Source: Armatimonadota bacterium (GTDB taxonomy: Bacteria; Armatimonadota; Fimbriimonadia; Fimbriimonadales; Fimbriimonadaceae). Taken from it: a DNA stretch of 64,000 nt. The DNA is taken from positions 62,001 through 126,000 of the forward strand of contig JAFDWS010000006.1 in assembly GCA_018268375.1 (NCBI GenBank), in the 5' to 3' direction. Under the pieces are notes generated by a model that made no database searches, had not been told where the DNA came from, and was given only the letters and a program-made list of their open reading frames with translations. Within the stretch, counting starts at the first letter, position 1. Every line of letters begins with the position of its first letter. Positions 1 through 8,575 of the stretch are shown piece after piece. A program made the position numbers and the translations under genes.

Positions 1-2
1 CA

Positions 3-668
3 GGAAACCCGAGCGGCAAAGTCTTCAACCAAGGAGAGCTGAAACGTATCGGTGAGATCCTTGAGCGTTTCCCTGCCCTGATCGTCACGGATGAGATCTA
101 CGAATATATGGCGTTCGACGGGTTCGCCCACTTGTCGCCCGCCTCGTTGCCTGAACTGCGCGAACGCACGATCACGATCGGGGGCTACTCGAAGACGTTT
201 TCTATCACGGGCTGGCGGATCGGATACGCGGTCGCTCCGGCAGAGATCGCTGAACCGATAGCTTCTGTCCTCGACGCCGTCTACGTGTGTGCGCCAGCGC
301 CCCTTCAAGAGGCCGTTGCACAAGGGATCGTGCGGTTCGACGACGCGTTCTACCGAGACTTGAACGCCAAGTACGAGCGGAAGCGCAACATGTTCGTCGA
401 CGGCCTTCGCGCCATCGGTATGGAGCCGTTCGTACCAGAGGGTGCGTACTACTTGCTTTCTCGCTACGACGCGATCGCCCCGGGCATGGGTTCCATGGAG
501 TTTGTCAGGCACATGATCGCCTCGACGGGTGTCGGCGCAGTGCCGTCGAGCGACTTCGTCCGCCATCCTGCCACCGCACCCTGGGTGCGGTTCTGCCTCG
601 CTCTCGAAGACGACCGGCTTGAGCGCGCGCTCGAGCGCCTAGGCTCCCTTCGCCCGGCCGTGGTCTGA
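3..668 (+). CDS. Class I/II PLP-dependent aminotransferase, C-terminal part
   Basis: The reading frame is open from the window edge, so the N-terminus is missing; about 221 residues are present. It begins with the NPSGKVF motif and continues with DEIYEYM, both typical of fold-type I aminotransferases. SKTFSITGWRIGY carries the PLP-binding lysine at bases 192-194. These enzymes move an amino group between an amino acid and a 2-oxo acid in the cytoplasm. The sequence resembles the aspartate/aromatic aminotransferase subfamily, but the substrate cannot be fixed from this fragment. The stop is 36 bases before tyrS, on the same strand. Confidence 0.9.
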   Translation, partial: GNPSGKVFNQGELKRIGEILERFPALIVTDEIYEYMAFDGFAHLSPASLPELRERTITIGGYSKTFSITGWRIGYAVAPAEIAEPIASVLDAVYVCAPAPLQEAVAQGIVRFDDAFYRDLNAKYERKRNMFVDGLRAIGMEPFVPEGAYYLLSRYDAIAPGMGSMEFVRHMIASTGVGAVPSSDFVRHPATAPWVRFCLALEDDRLERALERLGSLRPAVV

Positions 669-690
669 GGGCGCACAGGGCCTCGCCCGG

Positions 691-696
691 TACCCT
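691..696 (+). promoter_or_regulatory. -10-like TACCCT, 8 bases before tyrS start
   Basis: TACCCT sits in GGTACCCT and ends 8 bases before the ATG. No Shine-Dalgarno site is visible, so a leaderless transcript is inferred. The same octamer occurs upstream of the thiolase and ppa genes. Confidence 0.5.
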
Positions 697-704
697 AATG
701 CGTC

Positions 705-1904
705 ATGACGGTCGACGAGCAACTAGCCCTCCTTCGGCGGGGGACAAGCGAGATCATCAGCGAGGCTGACCTGAAGCGCAAGCTCGAGTCGGGCAAGCCT
801 TTGCGGGTGAAGCTCGGTGTCGACCCAACTGTCGCTCACGTGACACTCGGATGGGCGGTGGTTTTGCGAAAGCTGAGAGACTTCCAGCGTCTTGGCCACA
901 CCGCAGTGCTCATCATTGGGGACTTCACCGCGCAAATCGGCGATCCCAGTGGAAAGTCCAAAACGCGACCCCAACTCACCCGGGAAGAGGTCCAGGCAAA
1001 CGTCGCGGAGGTGAGCAAGCAGGTCTACAAAATCCTCGATCCCGAGAAGACCGAGATCACGTTCAACGCGGACTGGCTGGGCCCCATGGGTTTTGCCGAA
1101 GTGATCAAACTTGCCAGCAAGTACACGGTCGCCCGGATTATGGAACGAGACGATTTCACCAACAGGTGGAACGAGCACCGTCCGATCTCCATGCACGAGA
1201 TTCTCTACCCTCTTTGTCAAGGTTACGACTCGGTGATGGTCCGGTCTGACGTCGAGCTGGGAGGCAACGACCAAAAATTCAACAATTTGGTAGGCCGCGA
1301 TCTGCAAGCGGACTACGGTCAGGAGGGCCAGGTCGTGATGCTGTGCCCGCTCTTGATTGGGACGGACGGCAAGGAGAAGATGTCACAGTCTCTCGGCAAC
1401 TACATCAGCGTCGTCGACACTCCGAACGACATCTATGGCAAGACGATGTCCATCCCCGACGAGCTACTCACCAATTGGTTCGAACTTTGCACAGATCTTC
1501 CCATGGACGAAGCACGGGAGTTGATCGCCGCAAACCCATATGATGCCAAAAAGCGACTGGCGAGGGAGATTGTTGCCTTGTACCACGGCGTGAGCGCGGG
1601 CGACGAGGCTGAACGATTCTTCAAGGAGACGTTTAGCCAACGCCAGGCTGTGACCGAAGCTGAAGACGCGGTTGTCCCACACGAACTTTTGGCTGATGGT
1701 CTCGTCCCCGTTGCTAACCTCATCTCCGCGCTGGGCCTGGCGAAGAGCAACGGGGCAGCTCGGGACCTGATGAAGGCAGGCGCGGTCTCGTTGAACGACG
1801 AGAAGGTCAGCGACCCGTTTGCAAAGCTCCCTCCAGCTGAGCTTGACGGCAAGATTCTCCGGGTCGGCAAACATCAATTCCGTCGATTGATCCTGCCACG
1901 CTAA
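705..1904 (+). CDS. tyrS: Tyrosyl-tRNA synthetase
   Basis: This class I aminoacyl-tRNA synthetase charges tRNA-Tyr with tyrosine in the cytoplasm. The 399-residue protein has normal length for the family. The HIGH-like motif is HVTLG at residues 45-49 and the KMSKS loop appears as KMSQS at residues 225-229. IGDFTAQIGDPSGK lies in the Rossmann core, and the last ~70 residues (LISALGLAKSNGAARDL onward) form an S4 RNA-binding domain. The ATG is supported by the TACCCT element just upstream. A hairpin follows the stop and separates it from the convergent sugar dehydrogenase. Confidence 0.97.
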   Translation: MTVDEQLALLRRGTSEIISEADLKRKLESGKPLRVKLGVDPTVAHVTLGWAVVLRKLRDFQRLGHTAVLIIGDFTAQIGDPSGKSKTRPQLTREEVQANVAEVSKQVYKILDPEKTEITFNADWLGPMGFAEVIKLASKYTVARIMERDDFTNRWNEHRPISMHEILYPLCQGYDSVMVRSDVELGGNDQKFNNLVGRDLQADYGQEGQVVMLCPLLIGTDGKEKMSQSLGNYISVVDTPNDIYGKTMSIPDELLTNWFELCTDLPMDEARELIAANPYDAKKRLAREIVALYHGVSAGDEAERFFKETFSQRQAVTEAEDAVVPHELLADGLVPVANLISALGLAKSNGAARDLMKAGAVSLNDEKVSDPFAKLPPAELDGKILRVGKHQFRRLILPR

Positions 1905-1939
1905 GTGAGCCCTGGTTGCAAGCCGAGGCACAAACGGAG

Positions 1940-1965
1940 ACAGGCCCGCCAAAGGGCGGACCTGT
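1940..1965. terminator. Hairpin between convergent genes
   Basis: An 11-bp stem with one mismatch (ACAGGCCCGCC / GGCGGACCTGT) encloses a short A-rich loop. It lies between the ends of tyrS and the minus-strand sugar dehydrogenase and can fold on both strands. The T-run on the plus side is weak (TTGCT). Confidence 0.6.
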
Positions 1966-1987
1966 TTGCTATCACGCAAGGAGTGAA

Positions 1988-3367
1988 CTATCGCTTGCGA
2001 ATTTCAAAGACCGTGCCCTGGTCGAGCGACACCACGTAGACCTTGCCGTCCGTACCGACCTTGATGTCCGTGCCTACGCCAAACCCCTGGCCCGCCACCA
2101 AGGACTCGCTTTCGGTGACGTCGAACTTCGCGTTGTTGTCGGCGACCAAGTCGTTCAGTCGGTTGTCGCTGAACACGAAGTGCCTTCGGTCGGGCGACAA
2201 CTTAAACTCGAACAAGTACCCATTAAGAAGGGTCGTACGGGCCTCGCCGACGAACAGATTGTCGCGGTGGTCGGCACCGAGCGCGTCCGTATGGATGAAA
2301 CCTATGCCCGCAGGGGCGACGGCGTTCTTCCAACTGAACTCAGGATCTTTGTAGCGCGCGCCAGGGATCATGTACATGCGGCGTAGCGCGGTCCAGGGGT
2401 CAGTGGCGATGCGGGTGGGTGGCCAGCGCAACTGCTGAAGACTGCCGGACGCCACCTCGAGGTCGTGGAACTGCTTGACTCGCGAGAGCGGGCCGCAGGC
2501 CTCGATCCAACCGCCGTTCATGCCCGGAACGACTTGATTGATCTCATCAAAGCTGTCGTCGCCGTTCTCCTCGGTCCACAGGAGTCCCGTCACCGGGTCA
2601 AAGGTCAAGCCAAAGCCGTTGCGAAGGCCGTACATGTAGAGCTTGTCGACCCGTGGCGAAACATGGCTGATAAAGAACGGATTGTCGATCGGTGTCGAGC
2701 CATCGTCGTTCAACCGGTAGATGCAACCCGTCGTGTGCGCATCGTCGGGGAAGGGGCCGCCAAACTGGTCGTCCGGGTTCGGGCCCTGAAGGTTGTTCTG
2801 CATGTACCCACGTCGGCCGTTGTCACCGATCATGAAGTACAGCTTCCGATCCGGGCCAAAGGAAATGACCCCGCCGTTGTGGTTGCCCCGCAAGGGTTGC
2901 CCCAGGTCGGCTTGATAGGAACGCAGCTTGATCATGTTGGCTGCGAACGTCAGGTGATGGCCGTCCCACGTGAACCTGTCCACCCTGTTGCCCGTGAGCT
3001 CGACTTGCGCCAAGTCCGTCGAGTCGGCACCCGTGGAGCTCAGGGTGTAGTACAAGTAGACGCTGGGGTTGACCGGAAAGTCCGGATGGAGGCAAATTCC
3101 GAGCAGGCCCCTTTCGGACGCAGAGTTGACCGCAAGATCGAGCGAGGTCTCGACGATCGCCCCGTTCACGACGTGCTGAACCTGACCTGAGGCTTTCTCA
3201 AGAACGAGAAAATCGCTCGGCCCGAGGCATGCCATGGTTGTGGGCTGGTTCAGACCCGTCACCGCCGGTACGACCTCGAGGGTCGGATCCGTCATGGTGG
3301 GCTGAGCCAGAGCCGCAAGAGGCGCGACGACGGCAATGAAGGCGCAAGCGAAGCGCAGTGGGTTCAT
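1988..3367 (-). CDS. PQQ-type glucose/sorbosone dehydrogenase, secreted
   Basis: The 459-residue protein has an N-terminal signal peptide (hydrophobic residues 5-20, ending near ALAQP) and a six-bladed beta-propeller of the soluble glucose/sorbosone dehydrogenase family. Visible family signatures are SERGLLGICLHPDF, NHNGGVISFGPDRKLYF and YGLRNGFGLTFDP, the last followed by TEENGDD. Such enzymes oxidise sugars outside the cytoplasm with PQQ; the exact sugar is unknown. Its ATG overlaps the stop of the upstream PEP-CTERM gene in an ATGA, so the two are probably translated together. PQQ dependence is a family inference. Confidence 0.85.
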   Translation of the reverse strand: MNPLRFACAFIAVVAPLAALAQPTMTDPTLEVVPAVTGLNQPTTMACLGPSDFLVLEKASGQVQHVVNGAIVETSLDLAVNSASERGLLGICLHPDFPVNPSVYLYYTLSSTGADSTDLAQVELTGNRVDRFTWDGHHLTFAANMIKLRSYQADLGQPLRGNHNGGVISFGPDRKLYFMIGDNGRRGYMQNNLQGPNPDDQFGGPFPDDAHTTGCIYRLNDDGSTPIDNPFFISHVSPRVDKLYMYGLRNGFGLTFDPVTGLLWTEENGDDSFDEINQVVPGMNGGWIEACGPLSRVKQFHDLEVASGSLQQLRWPPTRIATDPWTALRRMYMIPGARYKDPEFSWKNAVAPAGIGFIHTDALGADHRDNLFVGEARTTLLNGYLFEFKLSPDRRHFVFSDNRLNDLVADNNAKFDVTESESLVAGQGFGVGTDIKVGTDGKVYVVSLDQGTVFEIRKR

Positions 3368-4038
3368 TTCCTAAACCCCAACTTTCGTCGAGCAATGGCG
3401 CCCAAGAGCAAGGCTGCGAGAGTCATGGAAGCGGGCTCGGGCACCGATTCGATCTTCGAGATGGCATAGTCAGAGCTCGAAGTTCCGTTGAAGACGAATG
3501 TGAGGGAGTCGGCCGAGGCCAACACGTTGGGATTCATCGCGATATCGAGGTTGCCGATGCCGCTGTTGGCGAAGCGAGTCGCTGAGTTGGACCCGATCAC
3601 ATTGCCATTGAGGCGCGCGACGGCCGTGACCATCACGTCGTGGTCGTTGTCAAGAAAGGCGACGCGCAAAGTGTCGTTGAAACCCGAGAGCAGAGCGTTT
3701 CCGGTGCCACCGTTTGTCAGTGTTTTGCCTGGCCCCGTGTTGGCGGCCTCATCGTTGATCCCGTCGTACTGCAGCGAGATGTTGGACGACGTCCCGAAGC
3801 CGTTGCTGAAGATGGCGTGGCCGAGCCCGTCGACATCAAAGTCGCTGAACTGGCCAAGGGGGTTGGACAGGACGTCGAACATTACGTCCCGCTCTCCCGA
3901 AAGCATGGTGCCCGATTGGAAGTCGACCCAGGTGCCGGTTTGCACGGAGTTGAAGTAGCTGACGGAAAAATCATCGATCAGGGCGGCTCGCGCTCCGACG
4001 CCGGCAAGGGCCGCAAACAAGATAAGGGGGATTTTCAT
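3364..4038 (-). CDS. PEP-CTERM sorting domain protein
   Basis: The 224-residue protein starts with a signal peptide (MKIPLILFAALAGVGARA) and ends with VPEP, a hydrophobic helix and RR, the tripartite PEP-CTERM signal. The middle is rich in small polar residues, as expected of a beta-rich exported domain, with no recognised catalytic motif. PEP-CTERM proteins are processed by exosortase and exported to the surface or exopolysaccharide matrix. A Shine-Dalgarno-like AAAGAGG lies before the ATG. The gene overlaps the sugar dehydrogenase start by ATGA. Confidence 0.85.
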   Translation of the reverse strand: MKIPLILFAALAGVGARAALIDDFSVSYFNSVQTGTWVDFQSGTMLSGERDVMFDVLSNPLGQFSDFDVDGLGHAIFSNGFGTSSNISLQYDGINDEAANTGPGKTLTNGGTGNALLSGFNDTLRVAFLDNDHDVMVTAVARLNGNVIGSNSATRFANSGIGNLDIAMNPNVLASADSLTFVFNGTSSSDYAISKIESVPEPASMTLAALLLGAIARRKLGFRK

Positions 4039-4069
4039 CTAGACCTCTTTCAAAACTAAGAAATGCACA

Positions 4070-4083
4070 CCGGCAAACGCCGG
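4070..4083. other. Short hairpin in divergent intergenic region
   Basis: CCGGC-AAAC-GCCGG can fold as a 5-bp hairpin about 35 bases upstream of the PEP-CTERM start, in its probable 5' leader. Its role is unknown. Confidence 0.35.
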
Positions 4084-4175
4084 CGAATGGGGGAATGCGA
4101 AAATTCACGACCGGGTTCCAGAAATCCCCATTTGAAGCCATTCGGGACGTCGCGGCCGGACTCAGAGCCGAGGGG

Positions 4176-4181
4176 TACCCT
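4176..4181 (+). promoter_or_regulatory. -10-like TACCCT, 6 bases before thiolase start
   Basis: TACCCT (within GGTACCCT) ends 6 bases before the ATG at 4188. This selects 4188 over the in-frame ATG at 4095, which would add 32 residues absent from thiolases. Confidence 0.5.
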
Positions 4182-4187
4182 TCGACC

Positions 4188-5366
4188 ATGACCGACGTCG
4201 TTGTCCTCTCGGGGTTGCGCACCCCCATTGCCGCGTTCCAGAGCTCCTTTGCTTCGCTCACCGCGCCTCAGCTCGGTGCGATCGCAATCAGGGCTGCCCT
4301 TGAAAAGGCAGGGGTGAAGCCGGAAGATGTCGAGGAAGTCTTGATGGGCAACGTCTTGAGTGGCGGCATCGGGCAAGCGCCGGCCCGCCAAGCATCCAAG
4401 GGCGCCGGTATCCCTGACTCGGTTCCCTGCACAACAGTCAACAAGGTCTGTGGCAGTGGGATGAAGACGGTCATGATGGCCGCCCAAGCCATCAAGTGTG
4501 GGGACGCTTCCGTGATCGTCGCTGGAGGCATGGAATCCATGACCAACGCCCCCTACGCGATGCCCCAGGCGCGGGCAGGATTCCGTATGGGCAACGGCCA
4601 GGTGATCGATCTGATGATCCATGACGGCCTGTGGGATCCTTACAGCAATGTCCACATGGGGAACTGCGGCGACCTCTGCGCCCGGGAAGAGCACTTCAGT
4701 CGGGAAGAGACCGACGCGTACGCGGCTGAGTCCTACAACCGTGCTCTTGCGGCGCAGGCGGCAGGCAGGTTTAACGACGAAATCACCCCGGTTTCGATCG
4801 CTCAACGCAAGGGCGACCCGCTGGTCGTTTCTGAGGATGAAGAGCCCAAGCGTGGCAACGTCGCCAAGCTTCCCGAGTTGCGCCCCGCCTTCGACAAGGA
4901 AGGGGTGACGACAGCCGGAAACGCCAGCTCCATCAACGATGGCGCCGCCGCCATGGTCTTGGCCAGCGCCGACCGGGCTAGCGAGAGAGGCTGGAAGCCG
5001 ATCGGCCGCATCATCGCCTATGCCCAGCACGCCCAAGAGCCGCAGTGGTTCACGACCGCCCCTGCTTCCGCGATCAAGAAGCTGCTTGCCAAACAGGGCC
5101 TGGCTGTCAGCGACATCGACTTGTTCGAGGTGAACGAGGCCTTTTCCGTAGTCGCGATGTACGCGGCGAGGGAGTGCGGCATCCCCGCCGACAAGCTCAA
5201 CGTCAACGGTGGCGCCGTTTCCCTGGGGCATCCGATCGGGGCGACAGGCACACGATTGGTTTTGACCGCCCTGCACGAACTCAGGAGACGAGGCGGCAAA
5301 TATGCGGTTGCAACGCCTTGCATCGGCGGTGGAGAAGCGACCGCCATTCTCGTCGAAGCACTGTGA
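4188..5366 (+). CDS. Acetyl-CoA acetyltransferase (thiolase)
   Basis: This 392-residue type II thiolase condenses or cleaves acetoacetyl-CoA/acyl-CoA in the cytoplasm. The start MTDVVVLSGLRTPIAAF matches the family N-terminus. The acyl-accepting cysteine lies in VNKVCGSGMK, the catalytic histidine in GHPIGATGTR and the second cysteine in CIGGGEA. NEAFSVVAMYA is also typical. No beta-oxidation partner is adjacent, so it may serve acetoacetyl-CoA synthesis or general fatty acid metabolism. It is followed 34 bases later by glgA. Confidence 0.95.
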   Translation: MTDVVVLSGLRTPIAAFQSSFASLTAPQLGAIAIRAALEKAGVKPEDVEEVLMGNVLSGGIGQAPARQASKGAGIPDSVPCTTVNKVCGSGMKTVMMAAQAIKCGDASVIVAGGMESMTNAPYAMPQARAGFRMGNGQVIDLMIHDGLWDPYSNVHMGNCGDLCAREEHFSREETDAYAAESYNRALAAQAAGRFNDEITPVSIAQRKGDPLVVSEDEEPKRGNVAKLPELRPAFDKEGVTTAGNASSINDGAAAMVLASADRASERGWKPIGRIIAYAQHAQEPQWFTTAPASAIKKLLAKQGLAVSDIDLFEVNEAFSVVAMYAARECGIPADKLNVNGGAVSLGHPIGATGTRLVLTALHELRRRGGKYAVATPCIGGGEATAILVEAL

Positions 5367-5400
5367 TCGTTGCTCTTTGCCCTTCCGAAAATAGAACCAG

Positions 5401-6846
5401 ATGAAGGTCTTGTTCGCGTCCGCCGAGGTCGAGCCATTCGCCAAGGTCGGGGGCCTGGCGGACGTTGCCGGGTCGCTGCCCAAAGCACTCTGCAAGCTGG
5501 GGCCGGACGTCAAGACCGTCATGCCAGCGTACGACATGGTCGTCCGCTCCTCGGAGTGGGCACCGAAGGCGATCCTGGAACAGTTCCCGGTCCGGATGAA
5601 CGAACAGTGGACTGTCCTGGCCGATCTTTACGAGTTTGATTACGAAGGGCACGTCGTCTGGCTCGTAGGAGGGAACGGATTCTTCTCCGAAGTACGGCAA
5701 AGCTCCGAGGTCTACTCTCCTGGACGCGACGCCTACCTGTTCTTCGCTAAGGCGGTGCTGGAAGCTTGCCGGCTCATGAAGTGGACGCCCGACGTCGTCC
5801 ACGCCCACGACTGGCACATGGGGTTTCTCCCTGTGTTCCTCCGGGAGTCGACACCATGGTCGACCACTGCGAGCATCTTCACGATCCACAACCTGGCCTA
5901 CCAGGGCGAATTTGGGCCCGAGACGATCGAGGCGGCTGGGCTGCCTTGGTCGACATTCAACATGTACCAATTGGAGACCTGGGGCGGAGTCAACTTCCTC
6001 AAGTCAGGTTGCGCCTTTGCTGACCGTGTGAACACTGTGAGCCCAAGTTACGCCCACGAGATCACGACTCCAGAGTACGGCTGCCGCTTGGAGGGCTTGA
6101 TGTCCTATCTGGCTTCACAGGGCCGTCTCAGCGGCATTCTCAACGGCATTGACACCGACCACCACAACCCTGCCACCGATCCCCAACTTGCCCGGCACTA
6201 TTCGGTGGCCGATTCGAGCGGCAAGGCGATGTGCAGGGTAAAGCTCTGTGAGGAACTTGGAGTCGAGCCCGCGCCAGGGTTGCCCTTGGTCGGAGTGGTG
6301 TCGCGGCTGTCCGAGCAAAAGGGCTTCGACCTGATCCTCAAAGCTGCCCCCAAAATGCTCGCTCGCGGGGCCGCGCTCATCGTGCAAGCCCTCGGTGACC
6401 CAGGTATGGCGGTGGAGCTGAGGAAGCTCCAGAGTTCCCAACCGGGCCGTTTCCGCTTTGTCGAGGAGTTCAATGCCCCCCTTGCCCAGCGCGTGTATGC
6501 GGGTTGTGATCTGTTCCTCATGCCCAGTGCGTTCGAGCCGTGCGGCCTCGGCCAAATGTTCGCCATGCGGTATGGCACTGTGCCTCTCGTTCGGAAGACA
6601 GGCGGACTCGGCGACACGGTCTTCGAAGGCAAGAACGGTTTTGTCTTTGAGGATCGGACAAGCGAGGCGTTCGAAAACTGTCTTTGGCGGGCCGTCGAGA
6701 CCTACAAGGACAAGCGGGCTTGGCAGGCACTAGTTAAGGAAGGGATGTCCGAAGACTTGAGTTGGAGCCGTAGCGCAAAGACGTACGCCTCGCTGTATGA
6801 AGCGGCAGCCTTGGAGCGCAAGGGTGCCGCGCAACGCGTTGTCTAG
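5401..6846 (+). CDS. glgA: Glycogen (starch) synthase, ADP-glucose type
   Basis: GlgA (GT5) transfers glucose from ADP-glucose to the non-reducing end of alpha-1,4-glucan. The N-terminus MKVLFASAEVEPFAKVGGL contains the KVGGL ADP-glucose-binding motif at residues 15-19. HDWHMGFLP and the C-terminal PSAFEPCGLGQMFAMRYG with TGGLGDTV are diagnostic GT-B motifs. The length of 481 residues is normal. Other glycogen genes are not adjacent. The last 4 bases overlap the end of the convergent DCC gene. Confidence 0.96.
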   Translation: MKVLFASAEVEPFAKVGGLADVAGSLPKALCKLGPDVKTVMPAYDMVVRSSEWAPKAILEQFPVRMNEQWTVLADLYEFDYEGHVVWLVGGNGFFSEVRQSSEVYSPGRDAYLFFAKAVLEACRLMKWTPDVVHAHDWHMGFLPVFLRESTPWSTTASIFTIHNLAYQGEFGPETIEAAGLPWSTFNMYQLETWGGVNFLKSGCAFADRVNTVSPSYAHEITTPEYGCRLEGLMSYLASQGRLSGILNGIDTDHHNPATDPQLARHYSVADSSGKAMCRVKLCEELGVEPAPGLPLVGVVSRLSEQKGFDLILKAAPKMLARGAALIVQALGDPGMAVELRKLQSSQPGRFRFVEEFNAPLAQRVYAGCDLFLMPSAFEPCGLGQMFAMRYGTVPLVRKTGGLGDTVFEGKNGFVFEDRTSEAFENCLWRAVETYKDKRAWQALVKEGMSEDLSWSRSAKTYASLYEAAALERKGAAQRVV

Positions 6847-7220
6847 TTGCTCTGCCGAGGCGGAAGTGGACACGCGCGGGTTCCGAACCACTTCTTCCGG
6901 TACTTGGCGACGATCCTGTACCCGAGTCCCAAAAGCTGTTTGATGCCGGGGATCCACCCCACCCAGCCGACCCACTTGATGTACCAAGGTGCCACCTGCA
7001 TCAGCTTCAGCCAGGCTTCTTCAGCGTCGTACCTGCGGTCGGCCAGGAGCACCATTTGCTCGCCCGAGAAGCCCTGCTCCTCTGCTTCCGGCGACTGAAG
7101 GACTTCGGTCTCGACCTCTTGGCCAGACCGCTTAGCCCACTTGACCACCGTCAACTGCGATCCGTGGCAGAGGTTGCATTCCCCGTCGTAGTAAAGCTTC
7201 CAGACCACTGCTTCTTTCAA
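6843..7220 (-). CDS. Thiol-disulfide oxidoreductase-like DCC family protein (DUF393)
   Basis: The 125-residue protein carries YDGECNLCHG near its N-terminus, the DxxCxxC signature of the DCC family with a thioredoxin-like fold. The C-terminal half holds a hydrophobic WYIKWVGWVGWIPG stretch followed by a basic tail, as in other members. The function of the family is poorly known; a redox role is assumed from the CxxC. The start at 7220 is a TTG and is uncertain; a GTG four codons downstream is an alternative. Confidence 0.8.
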   Translation of the reverse strand: MKEAVVWKLYYDGECNLCHGSQLTVVKWAKRSGQEVETEVLQSPEAEEQGFSGEQMVLLADRRYDAEEAWLKLMQVAPWYIKWVGWVGWIPGIKQLLGLGYRIVAKYRKKWFGTRACPLPPRQSN

Positions 7221-7306
7221 GTCATTTTAGGGCAGGATGGTTTCAGGCGATAGGACGGCACAAAGCGGTTAGCCGACCTTTCCCGGCCGGTTGAGCCTGT
7301 CCCCAG

Positions 7307-7312
7307 TAGAAT
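7307..7312 (+). promoter_or_regulatory. -10-like TAGAAT, 7 bases before OsmC start
   Basis: TAGAAT overlaps an in-frame ATG at 7311 and ends 7 bases before the next ATG at 7320. This geometry, shared with other genes in the window, favours 7320 as the start. Confidence 0.5.
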
Positions 7313-7319
7313 GCCTGGC

Positions 7320-7778
7320 ATGTCCAAAATGCACGAGTACCCCGTCACCCTGACTTGGTCTGGAGGACGGGATGGGAGCGGCCAAGTTGGGGCCGACCGC
7401 AGCGGTGTCAAGGTGCCGATCAGCGTGCCCGAAGAGTTCGGCGGCACTGGTTCCGGCGGGACGAATCCCGAGGAACTGCTCGCTGCCAGCGTGACAAGCT
7501 GCTATTCGATCACCTTTGGGATCATCGCGGCCAACCGCAAGCTGCCGTTCACAGCGCTGGAGGTAAAGGCTGTCGGCGAGGTCGAGGAAAGCGGCCCCCA
7601 GTTCACGTACCGAAAACTCACTGTGCGGCCGACGATCAAGCTCCCTGGCGACGCGACGGACGAGCAGGTCACGCTCGCCGAGGACATCGCCCACAAGGCT
7701 GACGCCTATTGCATCATCACTAACGCGGTGCGCGACAAGGTTCAAATTGTGGTCGAGCCAACCGTGCAGCGAGGCTGA
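7320..7778 (+). CDS. OsmC/Ohr family protein
   Basis: The ~152-residue protein belongs to the OsmC/Ohr superfamily of thiol-dependent (hydro)peroxide reductases. The two redox cysteines are seen in ASVTSCYSIT and ADAYCIITNAV, and NPEELLAAS precedes the first. It probably detoxifies organic hydroperoxides with a dithiol reductant. An alternative ATG three codons upstream overlaps the -10-like element, so 7320 is preferred. The stop is 2 bases before tpiA, so the two are cotranscribed. Confidence 0.9.
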   Translation: MSKMHEYPVTLTWSGGRDGSGQVGADRSGVKVPISVPEEFGGTGSGGTNPEELLAASVTSCYSITFGIIAANRKLPFTALEVKAVGEVEESGPQFTYRKLTVRPTIKLPGDATDEQVTLAEDIAHKADAYCIITNAVRDKVQIVVEPTVQRG

Positions 7779-7780
7779 CC

Positions 7781-8575
7781 GTGCGATCAAAGCTTGTTGC
7801 CGGCAACTGGAAGATGCACCTCTCGGCGACCGAGGGGGTCGCGCTCGCGAACGCGGTCGTTTCAGCCCTCGGTGAGTCCGCTGACCTCGACGTCGTCGTC
7901 TGCCCGCCCTACCTGGCGATCCCCGCTGTTAAGGAGTCCGTCCGCAACACACCGGTCAAGGTTGGGGCCCAGGATGTCTTTTGGATGGAACAAGGCGCAT
8001 TCACCGGCAAAGTGAGCGCGAAGATGCTGTCCAACCTGTGCATCGACTACTGCATCGTCGGCCACTCCGAGACCCGGGGTAGGTTCGGCAAGCTTGAGGT
8101 GCCAGCATCGACCGTCTCTCACTTTGCGGAGACGGACGAGACGGTGAACCTCAAGATCAAGGCCCTCCTCTACCACGCGATCACTCCGATCCTGTGCGTC
8201 GGAGAAACCCAAGAAGAGCGCGACGCTGGCAAGACAGTCTCGGTCATCCAGACTCAATTGGAGGGTGCCTTGGCGGGAATTGATCCGGCCGAAATGTACG
8301 GAATTGTCATCGCGTACGAGCCGGTGTGGGCGATCGGAACGGGCCTGACCTGTGCAAGCGACGAGGCAGATCGCGTCTGCGGGCTCATTCGAACGCGGAT
8401 CGCCGAGGCGGGCTCACAAGACGTTGCCGACAACATCCGCATCCTTTATGGAGGCAGCGTCAAGCCAGACAACGCTCGAGACCTTTTCTCAAGACCTGAG
8501 ATTGACGGCGGCCTGGTCGGTGGGGCTTCGCTCGAGGCGAATGGGTTCTCAGCAATCGTCGCGGCCGCCAAGTGA
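7781..8575 (+). CDS. tpiA: Triosephosphate isomerase
   Basis: TpiA interconverts dihydroxyacetone phosphate and glyceraldehyde 3-phosphate in glycolysis. GNWKMH carries the catalytic lysine, IVGHSETR the electrophilic histidine, AYEPVWAIGTG the catalytic glutamate and loop 6, and YGGSVKPDN the phosphate-binding segment. The 264-residue length exceeds the usual ~250 because an extra segment (KLEVPASTVSHF and neighbours) sits between GHSETR and ETDETVN. The start is a GTG 2 bases after the OsmC stop, and its stop overlaps the next gene by GTGA. Confidence 0.96.
   Translation: MRSKLVAGNWKMHLSATEGVALANAVVSALGESADLDVVVCPPYLAIPAVKESVRNTPVKVGAQDVFWMEQGAFTGKVSAKMLSNLCIDYCIVGHSETRGRFGKLEVPASTVSHFAETDETVNLKIKALLYHAITPILCVGETQEERDAGKTVSVIQTQLEGALAGIDPAEMYGIVIAYEPVWAIGTGLTCASDEADRVCGLIRTRIAEAGSQDVADNIRILYGGSVKPDNARDLFSRPEIDGGLVGGASLEANGFSAIVAAAK

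Noticed and set aside
4039..4187. Sigma-54 promoter for the PEP-CTERM gene
   Set aside because: No GG-N10-GC pair in the expected -24/-12 spacing was found.
4056..5537. 493-residue minus-strand open frame
   Set aside because: It is antisense to the well-supported thiolase and glgA start, with no family motifs.
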